This document shows positions 21,546 to 33,513 of a stretch of DNA of 64,000 bases, one piece after another (the first letter of the stretch is position 1; every line of letters begins with the position of its first letter). Source of the stretch: Acholoe squamosa (lineage: Eukaryota > Annelida > Polychaeta > Phyllodocida > Polynoidae); the NCBI GenBank assembly GCA_949317995.1, contig OX439045.1, positions 5,327,674 to 5,391,673 of the forward strand, in the 5' to 3' direction. A program made the position numbers and the translations under genes. The notes under the pieces were generated by a model. It ran no database searches and was not told where the DNA came from. It worked only from the letters and a program-made list of their open reading frames with translations.

Positions 21546-22024
21546 GGTAAGTCAGACCCATTTTCATCATGAAAATACTGCAAAGGACTGACTTTGGCCA
21601 AACTGGTGGAAATTGATGATATGAAAATATTTCAGAAGGGAAAATGGTTTGGGTTATTTTACCCCATAATGGCATCTCTAAAGTGTGTCCATGATTATCA
21701 TTGTATCTGTTGTGGACATCATTATATTTCTTCTTTCATCTACAACTTTCACCTTTAAGATTTCACCTTTATAACAACATAATTTCAGTAAATTGCTCCC
21801 AGATGGTATTCTCTATACATGTCATAATGCTTGATGGCATTTGCCTGTCTAGATCCTGTGGAGGTTTACAATATATCTAAGTGATTTTTGTGTGCTAAAA
21901 AGATCAAGTCAATTTCATGGAATAAGCGTGGGGTGAGAAAAGAAATGTTGTCTCTTTTCAAATCCAGAAGAACAGGGATAAAAACAGATATTATGGTATT
22001 TCATGAAGAAACCGGCAGCTGTAT
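21546..22024. other. No gene or repeat recognised
   Basis: AT-rich sequence with no supported features. Confidence 0.4.
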
Positions 22025-22745
22025 ATCTAATCCTTGAAGGGCTGCTGATGCATTAATGCATCATGCCCATTGGTGCATGAATGCAGCCCTGGCGAGTAAC
22101 TCGCCAGGTCTATATGTCTATATTTATGCATCGTGCCCATTAATTTTTTTTTTATGTCCTATAAAATAGGCATTTATTGTAACTGCACATGGCGATTTTC
22201 TGTTACAATATGAAGATATTATTGTTTCCTGGAATAGATATAAAAACAGTTTCACAAAAAGCATATTGGCATCATGTTGGTATGTCGGTAATTCCAGTAA
22301 ATTACTATATTGCATATCCAATGGTGTTTCTATGGGTTTACAAAGCTTGTGTTTGTGTATGATTTCAAGAAATCTCTAGTACAATATAATTCTAATCACA
22401 TATATAGTCATTTCAATTTACCTGCCTGCCACTTTAAGAACATTTCTATAAACAACATGAACAGGGATGAAATTATTTACATTTGATGATAATGAACAGG
22501 TTAACACATGTTTCGCTTTAAATGGTAATGTATGAGGTACTGATGGATAACTCCTCATCTCTTTTGGACTAATAATCATAGTTTTTTGTGGGGCATGAAT
22601 TAGTAACATTACAATATTCATACCCAGAGGGTCGGCATGATGCTCCAAAGAAGTGTTGGTGAGACTGCTCACCAGCAGTTTATTGGTGCATCATGCCGAC
22701 CAATGGGCATGATGCACTCCTGCATCAGCGGCCCATAAAGGACTA
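22025..22745. mobile_element. Family P copy split by about 480 bp of other DNA
   Basis: 22025-22140 carries the left TIR (GAAGGGCTGCTGATGCATTA) and a B hairpin with a perfect GGCGAGTAACTCGCC apex. 22618-22745 carries a linker, an A hairpin and the right TIR (CAGCGGCCCATAAAGG). The intervening AT-rich segment has no clear inverted ends. Confidence 0.65.
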
Positions 22746-23976
22746 AGCCTGCACGAGACAAGACTATCAATCTACCTGGTCTTTATGTCAAAGATAGGAG
22801 CACCATTGTAGCCCAGGAGGTGTTGGAATTTGAAATTGCAAAAAGCTACAAAAAGTAGGTCATGAAAATAATGGACAAAAGGGACGTCTTTCTTGTGTGT
22901 GTCTATTTTCCTCCCTCCAACGTCTGTTAGCATTTTCAATATGGACATTGGTGTTGGTTAAGTCTCGCAGAGTTGGTATAAATCTGACAGTTTTGGCGCC
23001 ATTGAACAGTACTTAGTCAGCAATCTTCAAACAACAGGTGTTTCTTGTTGTTTTTTTCCTAATATGAGGGTACAGCATATACCTGCGGGTTTACAGTAAT
23101 TTTGGGGATGGGTTGACAATTTGGGATCACTAAGGTATTCATATAAAGAATTTTCTGTATAAAAGTTGAAAAATTTTAAAACTATGGCATCACCGTGTGT
23201 CAGATAGAATAAGATGTTACATAGACTGATTTATAGACTTTGGCCAACTATTGACAAGGGGCCCCGCTGTCTTCCACACCCCTATTATATGTAGCAATGG
23301 TATTTATCTAGCCATACAACAGACACAATAACTCTTTTTTTTAAAGACTGCCAACTAGGTGTGTGGATAGAAGAAAAAGTTGTCTCTTGGGATGACGATA
23401 GTCTATGTAAAGGGGAGGCTAATATTTTCTTCTTTTTGGAGTGTTCAAGAGGTTATTGCCAGTTAGAGTTTGAATAACTTGTAAGTATATTTTGTTTTAT
23501 TTTGTAAAATTATCAAGATGAACATGTTTGTAACATGTACCGTGAGCTGATGTAAGCTTAAAATAAGCACTAACTAACCATTATACTGAAGGGAATCCTG
23601 AATTTAAGGTATTCTTTATTCATTGAAAACTCCATAGTAAAATTATCAAAGATGAAAGCTTTTTTTTTTGCAAATGGAGCAGCCCTCCCCCATACAAAAA
23701 AGAGAGAATTATAGTAATGAATTAGATTCAATATAATAAATCACAATAGCACCCCTCATATTTGCAGACACAGTCCTCTGACCTCTGACTTTAACCTATC
23801 ACACAGCCCATTGTACTGTCCCTAACAGATGTACTGTGACTAATTCCATGTTCAGCTCCAGTCTCTAACCGTTTAAGGAATGGATAATGCCTCCAGGTCC
23901 ATGCCCATTTGGTTGTCATGATAGCAAATAATACCAAACCTTCGAGAAAGTCTCAAGCCTGTAGCTTTGATATATA
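22746..23976. other. No gene recognised
   Basis: An eroded P-like piece (CCGTTTAAGGAATGG...CATGCCCATTTGGTTGTCATGA) lies at 23868-23922. No supported coding region. Confidence 0.4.
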
Positions 23977-24083
23977 GAGAGAACTAATCGACCGTGGTGT
24001 ACAAGGTGGCCGATCCACCACGAGGGGGAGACACCCCCAAGGGGTGGATCACCCACCAAGTACACCAGGGGAGTTTAGTTCTC
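23977..24083. repeat. Palindromic element
   Basis: AGAGAACTAATCGACC...GTGGTGTACAAGGTGG pairs with CCACCAAGTACACC...TTTAGTTCTCT. Inner CCGATCCACC and GGGTGGATC also pair, around a GGGGGAGACACCCCC core. Confidence 0.75.
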
Positions 24084-24167
24084 TATTTATTTTATGTTTT
24101 TAGAGGATTTAATTAACTGAAAATCAACAAAATCTGTTACCGTAGTTCCCCATACGAGTGGCGGTCC

Positions 24168-24622
24168 GCCATTTTGAATGTTTACATGCACCCAGAACGA
24201 GGCTGCAGTACTGGATTGGCCGCTGTGGTAGATCGGCACACGTTACGCCACTGTGTGGCGATCGGCCCTGCAATGCTATCCTTATGGAAAGAAGTTATTC
24301 ACATAAAATAAGGTGTATAAATGCAGCCCTAGGGGGTGAGGGCTGCATTTATGTATCATGATGACCCAATGCAGCACAATGCATAATGCCCATTTGTATC
24401 ATGATGTATGAATGCAAGAAACTCACTATGCCTGCATTCAGATACCATGCTGACCCTACAATGTTGATTTATGTCAAGGTGAATATCGATGCTCCATAGA
24501 GAAAGCACTGAGACCACGTATTGCACCCCTGCGTTAAATAACCGGCGCCCAATCTGCAGGATGATGTCATAGGTCTATTGCACATGCGCAGCCTTTTTGA
24601 AACGTAAACATTCAAGATGGTG
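24168..24622. repeat. Inverted pair around P debris
   Basis: CCGCCATTTTGAATGTTTAC (24168-24187) is inverted at about 24603-24622 with two mismatches. Degraded P modules lie between (24310-24475). Confidence 0.6.
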
Positions 24623-25041
24623 GCAGTCAGCATTTCGTGATGAGGATGGGTAAATAAGAGTTTATTTTCAATCTTATTAATGAAATATCGATTGATTTTC
24701 CACTCAAACACCTTGACATAATTGTAAAGATGAACTCTGATCAGTTTGAGCTTCCTGTTTCTTCACTCGCGTGTCCTGCCCGCTCCGCACTCGGCACTCC
24801 GCATGAGGCTGGTAGGCCGAGTGCGGAGCGGGCAGGACACGCTCGTAAAGAAACGGTCAGCTCAAACTAATCATCATTCACCTTTACCATTATATTCTAA
24901 GAGGGTAAGCATGGTGCCCTATTGAAGTGCTGGCAAGCAGACTCGCCAGCACTTTTTTTGGTGCATCATGACGACCAATGGGCATGATGCACGACCAATG
25001 GGCATGATGCAATCCTGCATCAGCAGCCCTTAAAGGGTTAA
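24310..25041. mobile_element. Family P copy interrupted by fold-back DNA
   Basis: Left-side B-type modules occupy 24310-24475. The A hairpin and right TIR occupy 24900-25041, ending at TTAA 25038-25041. A 20-bp tandem duplication (ACGACCAATGGGCATGATGC) lies at 24968-25010. Confidence 0.65.
24738..24876. repeat. GC-rich hairpin in AT-rich DNA
   Basis: GTGTCCTGCCCGCTCCGCAC plus TCGGC (from 24771) is perfectly inverted on the right (to about 24841). Weaker pairing continues outward through GTTTCTT and TTTGAGCT. The loop is about 20 bp. Confidence 0.85.
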
Positions 25042-25963
25042 TTTGTTGCTAACAGTGATTGGAGTAGTGCCCTAGGTCCCCCCTGTCCCACCCATCACCT
25101 ATAGATACAGATACAGCAGGCCTCTGGGGTAATCTGGTAATGAATGGTTGGTCCACCAGGGGGCAGTAGCATTCTGTGTCCATAGGGACCTGTGTGCCAC
25201 ACCCACAGGGTGAGGGTGAAATGGGGAAATGGGGGGGGGGGGTAGGATGGAAGGGTGAGGGGTGGAATGAAGTCTAGGTTTCCAGACTGACTTGTATTTT
25301 GTATCCCTTGATTTATGATTTGCTGTTTTGTATACATGCTCAGGTACCAGATTGGCCCTGTTGCAAGGCAGAATCCCATAAAAAAAAATGGCTTCAAAAT
25401 TAGAGAGATAGTGTAGCGTGCAAAGCCCGGGTGCATAGCTTTGAGTGTGGACTGTTTCACAAAAGAAAACATCTATATTCTATAGCCAGTGTTTGCAGAT
25501 ATTTATATGATACCTACGTTTTTAAGAAATACCAACTCTGAAAACATAATTTATATTATGCCCGCATTGGAATAAGTCACCCAACGGTTTACATACACTT
25601 CTTGATATTGTAGACATCCATGGAGAATATATACCAATTAAAAACATCAACCTGTTCTCAGTTCAATTCAGCAATGGTGGTAGCGCTTGCACTTTCTATG
25701 GAAGGCACAGGTCCGTACCATCACCTTACCAAATATATAGCATGACTGTAACAGTTCTACCTTACATGATTCAAGTACAAAATCACACCAATACACTACA
25801 CACACCTGACTGACTCTGACTGGGTCCGATTTGGTCTGACTTGGCAATCATGTCCATGTGACTTATATCCTATTAAGGTGGATGTCAAGTGTCACAAGCA
25901 CTGACAGTGGGCCAGACAACCAATGTCACAAACCAAGTCAGCTGTCATTAACCATATAAAGGC
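25042..25963. other. No gene recognised
   Basis: Contains a G-run at 25230-25242. A 125-residue open frame on the minus strand (25095-25472) is proline-rich where it reads through simple sequence, and I do not accept it as a gene. Confidence 0.4.
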
Positions 25964-26285
25964 AGTAAGTGCATTCATGCATCATGTCGACCCCGTGGGG
26001 GTCAATGTGCATCTATAGAGGATGCATCAATGAAGTGCTGGGGGCAGACTTGCCACACTCTCAGACCGCGCGGCTCTATTTACAGCACAATGCAGTGTAT
26101 TTTTGGAAAACACTAGGACCTGCTGTTATTACAAACCCATAGAGCCTACAGTAGATTGTCATGTACCCAGTACAGTGGTCTCTGCTGCCGATTTACAATT
26201 CGGGCTGAGAGTGCAGGACTTTAGCGATGTGTCTTGACGGCTAATGGACATTATTCATTAATACATTAGCTGACCCTAGAGGGCT
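25964..26285. mobile_element. Degraded family P copy with a nested small MITE
   Basis: P modules (GCATTCATGCATCATGTCG, ATGAAGTGCTGG) are interrupted at 26055-26213 by a segment with inverted ends CACTCTCAGACC / GGGCTGAGAGTG. P sequence resumes as GACGGCTAATGGACATTATT. Confidence 0.6.
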
Positions 26286-26359
26286 AACAGCCACAGGTGG
26301 GTTGTACTAATACACTTTATACATATGTACAGGTGTATTCACAGGGGGTATACTCTACT

Positions 26360-26570
26360 CTTTAAGGGCCCCATACTGTTTTAATCCATGGATTATGCCT
26401 GTATTCATTGTCAAACATGAATACAGCCTTGGTTTACTAACCATGGAGGCTCTTTTCATGATTTAAGCCAGGCCTTTTGGCTTGAGATGCATGTACATAT
26501 GACAGCATGATGCACCGATGAAGTGATGCTCGACTGTGCTGCATTGGTGCATCATGACAACAAAAGAAAT
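26360..26570. mobile_element. Eroded family P copy
   Basis: Has CTTTAAGGGCCCCATA, a B-like fold (CATGAATACAGCC) and a diverged A hairpin (CACCGATGAAGTG / CTGCATTGGTG). Confidence 0.55.
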
Positions 26571-26605
26571 TTGTGAGGCCTGAAGCCATTACGGTCTGTA
26601 AACAT

Positions 26606-27047
26606 ACTGCTAATGCAGGAGTGCATCATGCCCATTGGGCGTCATGATGCAGCAATGAAGTGCTGGAGAGACTGCTCACCAGTACTTCATTGGTGCATCA
26701 TGCCCATTGGTCGTCATGATGCACCAATGAAGTGCTGGAGAGACTGCTCACCAGCACTTCATTGGTGCATCATGCCCATGGGTCGGCATGATGCACTAAT
26801 GAAGTGCTTGAGAGACTGCTCACCAGCACTTCATTGGGCGTCATGATGCAGCAATGAAGTGCTGGTGAGTCTAGTCTCCAGCACTTTATCGGAGCATCAT
26901 GCTGACCCTCCGGGAGTGTATTAGTCCCGTAGGGTCGGCATGATGCTTGAATATAGCCCTGGTGAGTTACTCACTAGGGCCGCATTCATGCATCATGATG
27001 ACCAATATGCATGATGCATTAATACATCAGAGGCATTTAAAGGGTAA
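26606..27047. mobile_element. Family P copy with A hairpin amplified in tandem
   Basis: Four successive A hairpins start at about 26641, 26713, 26785 and 26840 (steps 72, 72 and 55 bp), each a near-perfect stem of CAATGAAGTGCTGG. Linker, B hairpin (26940-26998) and the right TIR (ATTTAAAGGG) follow. Single copies normally have one or two A hairpins. Confidence 0.85.
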
Positions 27048-27804
27048 GAGGGACCCAGGGTAACCTAAGGTCATGAGGGAAAGCAATGGTAACTGGGGCA
27101 AAACACAATCAATCACAATTTATCCCTCAGGGAAGGGAACCTTAGTATTGGGTTTAATGATAGGACATCAGTACCCCCCCATCTAGGTCTGAGGGCAGAG
27201 CTATACTTTAATCACTAGTCACTACCTGACTAGGTAGCCTGGGAGTCACTCTCTATTTTTCCTTTAATGTTAGGAGCTATGTCTGACAATCACCTTGAAT
27301 ATGCTACTCTAGCCAAAGAGATAAATAAAATAAAGAAATAAAGTAGGGAAAAGAAAACACAGAAATGTGGTTCAATCTGAACCCCAATCACAGGGCAACC
27401 AGGGATGGTATACATCAAGCTCAATTAATAATAGATTTTCTTTAGAAATGCCAAATGTCCAGATAATATAGCCTGTACCTTTAAGTCCGGTCCACATATG
27501 ACAGCCAAATCTGGCTGAGTACCCCCCCCCCCCCGGGGGGGGACTAGACAGACAGTAGGCCAGCAGTATGTGGGAGTTTCCCACCCATCCTTCCCAATTT
27601 AGCTGATTGTGTTATTGCAGTGTAATCAGGGACACGAAAGGATGGACAGACAATGACTGGATGGTGAAATATTGTTATTATAGGTTTGCTTGTCATCTAC
27701 AGAAAGAAGATCAAAGATTGGTTTAATGGGTAGCCATCTGATCCACAACCTGGTCTCTATATTAACTATAGGGGTAGAGTGAGAATTGTCACCTTTTCCA
27801 GTTA
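27048..27804. other. No gene recognised
   Basis: Contains a self-complementary run of Cs followed by Gs (about 27522-27542). No supported gene. Confidence 0.4.
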
Positions 27805-28774
27805 CACTGCAAAAGTGGTGTTTAGATTTTAAACATGTTTAGTTCTAAACATGTTTAAAACCTAAACACATAGGTCAGTTAGGTATCTCATCAACTACAC
27901 ATTTAGGAAATAAACACTTTTATTCTAAATACATAAACATCTTTGCTAAACATGTTTAGAGTTTAAACATATGTGACATGTACTGGGAAAGGGGGTCTTA
28001 TTGCCCCCTGCACTAAGACCCTTTTTCACAGATCATGTCACATATTTAATACTAATGTGATACTAGGTGTTTAGATTTAAACATCAATATGTTTAGACAC
28101 TTGTATGTCAGATACACACCAGGTAGCAGCACTACCTGTGAATAGCCTATCAATAATCAGTAGCTGTGACAAATGTCCCTAAATCCCAAATTGATCTTGG
28201 TTTCATTTAATAGAATATCAAGAGAATAGACATGGCAATAAAGAAATGACTGAATTCACCTTACACCACCATCATTGGCATAAAATAAGCAATAGGTTTC
28301 ATGACTAACACCTCTTTCATGTTATTTTGTAATGGCCAACGCAATGTCCTTCCTGCCAAACTGTTGTACTTCATCAAGTCTCTCATTCTAATGCAGTATG
28401 TACATAAGTGTATACATGAATGTATATACCCATGGCTGATGTCTTTGCAGACTTCTAAATACCTGATGTCCCCCACAAGATAAATGAGAAAACAAATAAA
28501 AAATAATCCTTTATTTTCTGAATATAAACATCTTCAACTCCTAAATTTTGATCAAATCAATTAGACATCTAAACATAAAAGTTCATAAACACCTAAACAC
28601 AAAATTTCATAGATATCTAAACACAAAATTTCAAACCTAAACACCTAGATTTCTAAAAACTTGAGCTAAACACATTGTTTGGCTAAACATGTTTAGGAAC
28701 TTAAAGTGATTAGAAAAATGTGACAAGAATATGTTTAGAATTATGTTTAGGATCTAAACACCATTTTTGCAGTG
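27805..28774. mobile_element. 970-bp inverted-repeat element flanked by TA
   Basis: Ends CACTGCAAAAGTGGTGTTTA and, inverted, CACTGCAAAAATGGTGTTTA, with TA at 27803-27804 and 28775-28776. The subterminal regions are full of TAAACATGTTTAG-like palindromes and CTAAACA motifs. Open frames of 60-71 residues in the centre have no recognisable domain. The termini resemble family C (CACTGTAAAAA), so it may be a longer relative. Confidence 0.75.
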
Positions 28775-28776
28775 TA

Positions 28777-29755
28777 GGAGAAATGGGCACTGCTAAAATC
28801 ATTTATTTTCCTATACTCATTCCATTTCTTATTTTCAAAGCATGATTTCATTTCTTGCTCCAAGTTAAGAATTAGATAAATGGCAGAAACAAAAGACTTG
28901 TCTAACAGACAATATGCTGTCTAGATGGCCTCTATTGGTTCAAAGGAGGGCTGTAACCAAATCAGTAAGAACCAATTATTCTTCTGCCTCAATATAACTT
29001 CAATATTGGAAATTATGGTGGGGGATAATGTAATATGACTGTTCTGGAATGACACGTTTATCGAGCCTTGACCTAGCTTTTTGAATGCCACTCACAAGCA
29101 GCTGGTCTTACATGCCAACACACCATGTATGCCACCTGACATTCTTAGAACTAGAAGTCTGAGAAAATAAATCAAAAAGAAGGTGATAACAAAAGCAGCA
29201 GTGTTTGGGCTCCTGGGGCATTCTGTTTTCCCATCAGCCCATCAGAGGTAGAGAAGACTTACCGCAATGCTCTCATCCATGGCCTCTGGGCACAATCAGG
29301 TTACTGGATGAAAACAAGCAAATACTGAAATATATGTATACGACACACCCTGCATATAAGGCGCACCTTGACATGAAGAAGAAGGCGTATGGGGTACATC
29401 TGGGGTTTGATTTTGACCACTTGGGTGCTGTTCTACACATACTCTGCATGAAACCCTGAGATTTTGGCACATTTTAGTATGGCTTATCTGATGCCTGTTG
29501 TTGTACAGTGATACATCTCATTATTAAAAAAGGACTTCTGCAGCAGTAGAAAAATATGAAACTAAGGAAGATCATTTAGGGAGAATAACAGAAATAGGTG
29601 TATTTGTATTTTTGAATTATTTTTCCCAGAATAAACAAGGCAGTGGTATTTCAAATGAGGTTTGGTGTGAGAGAGTTGTGTTGGGCTGTGAACAGTGGGT
29701 ATGTGTACCTGATGGTATAGGGCCTGTCAGGTGTTCTGAAGGCTGACACACAGAT
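28777..29755. other. No gene; small G-type fragment
   Basis: CATATAAGGCGCACCTTGA near 29352 resembles the interior of the TACCGTA elements. No supported gene. Confidence 0.4.
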
Positions 29756-30013
29756 TTTACCCTTTAAGGGCCACTTATGCAGGAGTGCATCATGCCCATT
29801 GGTCGTTATGTAGCACCATTGAAGTGCTAGTGAGTCTGCTCGCCAGCACTTGATTGGTGCATCATGCCGACCCTCCAGGAGTGTATCAACACTGTACGGC
29901 CGGCATGGTGAATGGATGTAGCCCCGGTGAGTTACTTATTAGGGCTGTGTTCAAGTATCATGATCACCGATGGGTATAATGCATTCATGTATTTTCAGCG
30001 CTCAAAGGATTAA
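29756..30013. mobile_element. Family P copy with diverged B hairpin
   Basis: ACCCTTTAAGGGCCACTTATG start, A hairpin (one arm altered: TGATTGGTG), linker with CCGACCCTCCAGGAG and ACGGCCGGCATG, eroded B hairpin, end at TTAA 30010-30013. Confidence 0.8.
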
Positions 30014-30384
30014 ACTGCTCCAGGGTGAAGTGAGTCTGAATAGAAAAAAAAAGCTCCTGTGTTTTCTTAACAAAGAAAGCCATTTTTGTAAATAAGTATG
30101 GCAAGACTAAAAGGATAGCATGATTGAGGTAGTGTTTGACAGTTAGCTAATCCAGTTTGTGGTCTGTGGATTCTTGTCTGTTTCTTGTGGTGGCAGAAAT
30201 GTGTGAGAGATGGCTTTCACAATCTCCTTAAGTCTTGCATTTCTTTTAGAAAGAAGCTCAGTAGTATGGCCATTTACCATTTTAGGGCAACTAAAGAAGT
30301 GCTGGTGAGTGTGCAATGGCATGACATATATAAGCAAATGGCCATGACCATGGAATATTTTTGCATCGTATTCACCGAGGTGAG
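30014..30384. other. No supported gene
   Basis: A 64-residue minus-strand frame (30143-30337) with ELLSKRNARLKEIV has a protein-like composition, but I cannot assign it or find exon signals. An old coding remnant is possible. Confidence 0.3.
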
Positions 30385-30580
30385 GCTGTCCGTATTCAAC
30401 AACGCCTTATATAGAGCCTCATCGACTGATAACAGCCACCATGATGGGGACCAGTTGTTACGTTATGCATTCTAAAAAGTCTGCAATATAAATGAAGTTT
30501 AAAAATGAACACTTGTGAGGTGTATTCTGTATACTATTAGTATATATCATACAGCCCAGGTGTGGCCTGTATATTATGAT
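30385..30580 (+). repeat. Interspersed repeat R, copy 1
   Basis: CGACTGATAACAGCCACCATGATGGGGACCAG...GTTATGCATTCTAAAAAG...TCTGCAATATAAATGAAG is shared with 32440-32590 and 40840-40990. Confidence 0.6.
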
Positions 30581-31087
30581 TACAATAACTGACAGGTGGT
30601 GTAGAACTCTGTCCGTAGACTCCTATTGTAAACATGTATACAGTGTATTGTAATCACACATGTGATACCAGCTTCTCTCTCCTCTGTGGGCCTATTGTAG
30701 TGTATAGAGACAGTAGTCTTTTAAGGGCCTTTAAATTGACATGGAAAATGCAGGCAGTTGAAAACAAAAAAAACCTGTTCTTGTTGTTTGATTGCCTTTT
30801 TCGTTTGCTTTTCTTTTAAAGGGAGGGTGTAAGTTATTAAATAGAGATATTACAGGCAAAATAAATGAATTCTTTTATGCAAAACATCATAGACACCAAA
30901 TTTATCTTCTATTTTTTTAAAAGTTATTGTGTACTTATCGTATGAAAAAAAGGGTCACTGTGTACCTGTTATTTTGATGCATTGGTATTATGTGTAGAGT
31001 GTAGCAGAGTGAGGTATGGTGGCCTCATGTCACCCGTTACTGCCCTGACAGGTAACAGCTACACACATTGACCATCCCCTCCCTAAT
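30581..31087. other. No gene or repeat recognised
   Basis: AT-rich sequence without supported features. Confidence 0.4.
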
Positions 31088-31094
31088 ACACACA

Positions 31095-31131
<37 letters not shown>

Positions 31132-31145
31132 CACACACACACACA
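31088..31145. repeat. (CA)n microsatellite
   Basis: ACACACAC with rare T interruptions. Confidence 0.95.
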
Positions 31146-31189
31146 TACTGACCACCACTGTACTACTGCCATGTACCTGTGGTCAACCT

Positions 31190-31285
31190 TTAACCCTTTA
31201 AAGACTGCATTATGCCAAAGTCATGCTCATTGGTCAGTATGATGCACTGATGGCCGCTCCAGCAAGTAATTCGCTAAAAAAAAAA
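31190..31285. mobile_element. Truncated family P copy (left end)
   Basis: TTAA 31190-31193 followed by CCCTTTAAAGACTGCATTA and CATTGGTCAGTATGATGCAC. It breaks off after an apex-like CAGCAAGTAATTCGC. Confidence 0.7.
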
Positions 31286-31854
31286 AGAAAAATGTGAATT
31301 TGAATTTAATCAGTCAGCATGGTTATAGCGCTGGTGAGTTCATCTACGATAAATGGATTAAAGGGGCATGATCTGTTTAGCCATAATGTCCATAGCCTAG
31401 CTCCATATATTGCAGGTCATATACATCTATGCTGTTTTAAGATTCATGTAGTATTGAGTGTTCTGAATAACCCTTTACTTGTAAAATCCTTTTATCTAGT
31501 CAGTGAAACTTTTATTCCTGTAAACTAATGTATATCTCCTTGTCTCCTTTTACAGGTGAGTAGACAAACAAACAGACATAGATGTCAGGTAACGTACCGG
31601 CGCGTTTAAGCATTTGGAGGGGCTATTTATCCTGGCGCTTATTGAAGACAAGCACTTATTTGAGACATGAGCTTATATATTTTAAGTGAATATATATTTG
31701 CAGTGAAATAAGTTATGTATTATTGGCAGTGTATTTTGTGGCATCGTTTGACACCCTCAGAGAAGCTGCGCATGTGTAAAGCCACGCAAAGGTGTGACAA
31801 AGCTTTGAACCTAAAAGGCAGTTCAAAAAATGAGGAGGAACTTGATATTTAACT
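31286..31854. other. No gene or repeat recognised
   Basis: A 69-residue open frame (31319-31528) is unsupported. TTTTACAG|GTGAG-like sequence at 31549 is probably chance. Confidence 0.35.
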
Positions 31855-32005
31855 TAACCCCTAAATGGCCTTAACAGGACTCTAAGGCACCATATCCATT
31901 GGCCGGCATTATGCATAGATTGCTCATCAGGGCTGCCTTCATGCATCATGGTGACTTATGGGCATGATGCATGAATGCATTTTGATACCCCTGAAGGGTT
32001 CCCAG
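31855..32005. mobile_element. Eroded family P copy
   Basis: TTAACCCCTAAATGGCC start, GGCCGGCATTATGC, half of a B hairpin and GGGCATGATGCATGAATGCA. Confidence 0.65.
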
Positions 32006-32439
32006 GTACACAGATTGTCCATCAGTGCCCACTGTCACGTACCATAGGTTCAAGGTGCAACATGTACTATGTGTCACCACATCCTACCTAGTGACATCAG
32101 CTGGTTAACCCTTAAAGAACCATATAATACGTGAAAACATTATGTTGCCATTAGAGGGTTTTCAGGTACACATATCGTCCATCAGTGCCTATTGGGTGTA
32201 AGCGGGAGTGGAGCTGGTTCTGGCGACTTGCACTGATACGCTGATTAGATGGGGACCAGCATGTCCCTGGAAGTAGATGTTATCCAGGGACAAGGTACCC
32301 ATCAAGACAATGCCTTAGCAGTGTGTTTTGCCACCTTTGGCATAACCAGCGAAATTCAAAATGGTGGACACACTGGAAATGGGTCCAGGCTCCTATAGGG
32401 CTTAGTGTTGACGCCTAGTGGAACGGCCATCGCTTGATC

Positions 32440-32590
32440 TGGCGCCAGGCTAGATAAGCACTGATAACAACCAGCATGATGGGTACCGGGTGTTACATAA
32501 TGCACCCAAAAAGAAATCTGCAGTGAATACAGGGTATCATCTGATTGGTTAATAATATATCCCGGGTGAACCCTATATAGTGCCATGTAT
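32440..32590 (+). repeat. Interspersed repeat R, copy 2
   Basis: CACTGATAACAACCAGCATGATGGGTACCGGGTGTTACATAATGC and GATTGGTTAATAATATATCC align with 40840-40990. Confidence 0.7.
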
Positions 32591-32880
32591 CTTTGGGTCA
32601 ATGTGTAACTTGGCATCTGTCAGACTCATCCACTTGCTGAGGTACATGAAACTCACCCACCGTTATGTTCTGTGTGAGGACACGTCCTACCTTCTGATGT
32701 CGGCTGGTTAACCCTTTAAAAACCATGTGATGCATAAGAGGATTCCGATGCCCTTAAAAAGGTTCAATGGTTAACATATATGTCCGCCATCTTGGATTTT
32801 GAACAGATCTGAGCTGTTTTACTTTATTTAAAAGCAAAATGACCCCCTAGCCCATGACATAAATGCAAATGTTCACTTCC

Positions 32881-32987
32881 ATAGGATTTTTTACATCGTA
32901 TTCCCCTCTGTAGGACTGGTGTATCCCACGAAGCCATTATATGGCTGAGTCCCACCTCGGGGAATACGATGTAAAATATCCCATGGT
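32881..32987. repeat. Fold-back repeat
   Basis: TTTTACATCGTATTCCCC is inverted as GGGGAATACGATGTAAAA. The core includes GGACTGGTGTATCCCACG and GCCATTATATGGC. Confidence 0.75.
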
Positions 32988-33333
32988 CGTGGACATTTGC
33001 TTATGTATGAGCTCCCAGGCACTTATATATACGGGCTACTACGGTATGGACATCATGCTGGTTGTAAAAGGGTTAAAGTTTTAGAGGGGATGATCCAGGT
33101 AGGATCCTACATTTGTATGCCCCTCAGATAAAGTAAATGTCACGGCGGTTTGGTTGGCCTACCCTGATGATGTACGGTGAATACACCTAAATAGTCTTAT
33201 ATTGTATACCAAGTATGTTGTAGGTCTGTGGGTTGTATTCAGGTAGTAGGCTCCAGTTAGATGTCTATTTGAAATGTCCTGATTTGGGGTGAAAGTATTG
33301 CAATATATTTGAATAGGAGTTAGATAAGGAAGT
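32988..33333. other. No gene recognised
   Basis: A lone P-end-like GTAAAAGGGTTAAAG at 33063. Otherwise nothing. Confidence 0.35.
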
Positions 33334-33513
33334 GGACTTCCCTAGCCCACTTAAAAGGGTCTATATCTTCTCTTTGCTATCCCCTCAGGTGTGTGTGGTG
33401 CACATATGCGTGGGCACTGACACATTCCTCTGTGAAATTGTGTAATGTCTTTCTCGCCATGAATATGACCTTAGCTGTCGAAATGGCGTTAAACATCTAT
33501 TACTCACTCACTC
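33334..33513 (+). mobile_element. SINE family S, copy 1
   Basis: Runs from CTTCCCTAGCCCACTTAAAA to the ACTCACTC tail. The flanks AGATAAGGAAGT (33322-33333) and AGATAAGGTAGT (33514-33525) are a 12-bp target duplication with one mismatch. The body includes GTGGTGCACATATGCG and ATGACCTTAGCTGTCGAAAT. No tRNA, 5S or 7SL-like promoter is apparent. Confidence 0.85.

Noticed and set aside
25095-25472. 125-residue minus-strand open frame
   Set aside because: Runs through poly-G/C simple sequence, giving a proline-rich stretch; no homology pattern I can recognise.
30143-30337. 64-residue minus-strand frame with ELLSKRNARLKEIV
   Set aside because: The composition looks protein-like, but I found no family, splice sites or neighbouring exons; kept only as a note in the feature list.
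31540-31565. Splice-acceptor-like CCTTTTACAG followed by GTGAG
   Set aside because: No coding exon on either side; such sites are expected by chance in T-rich DNA.
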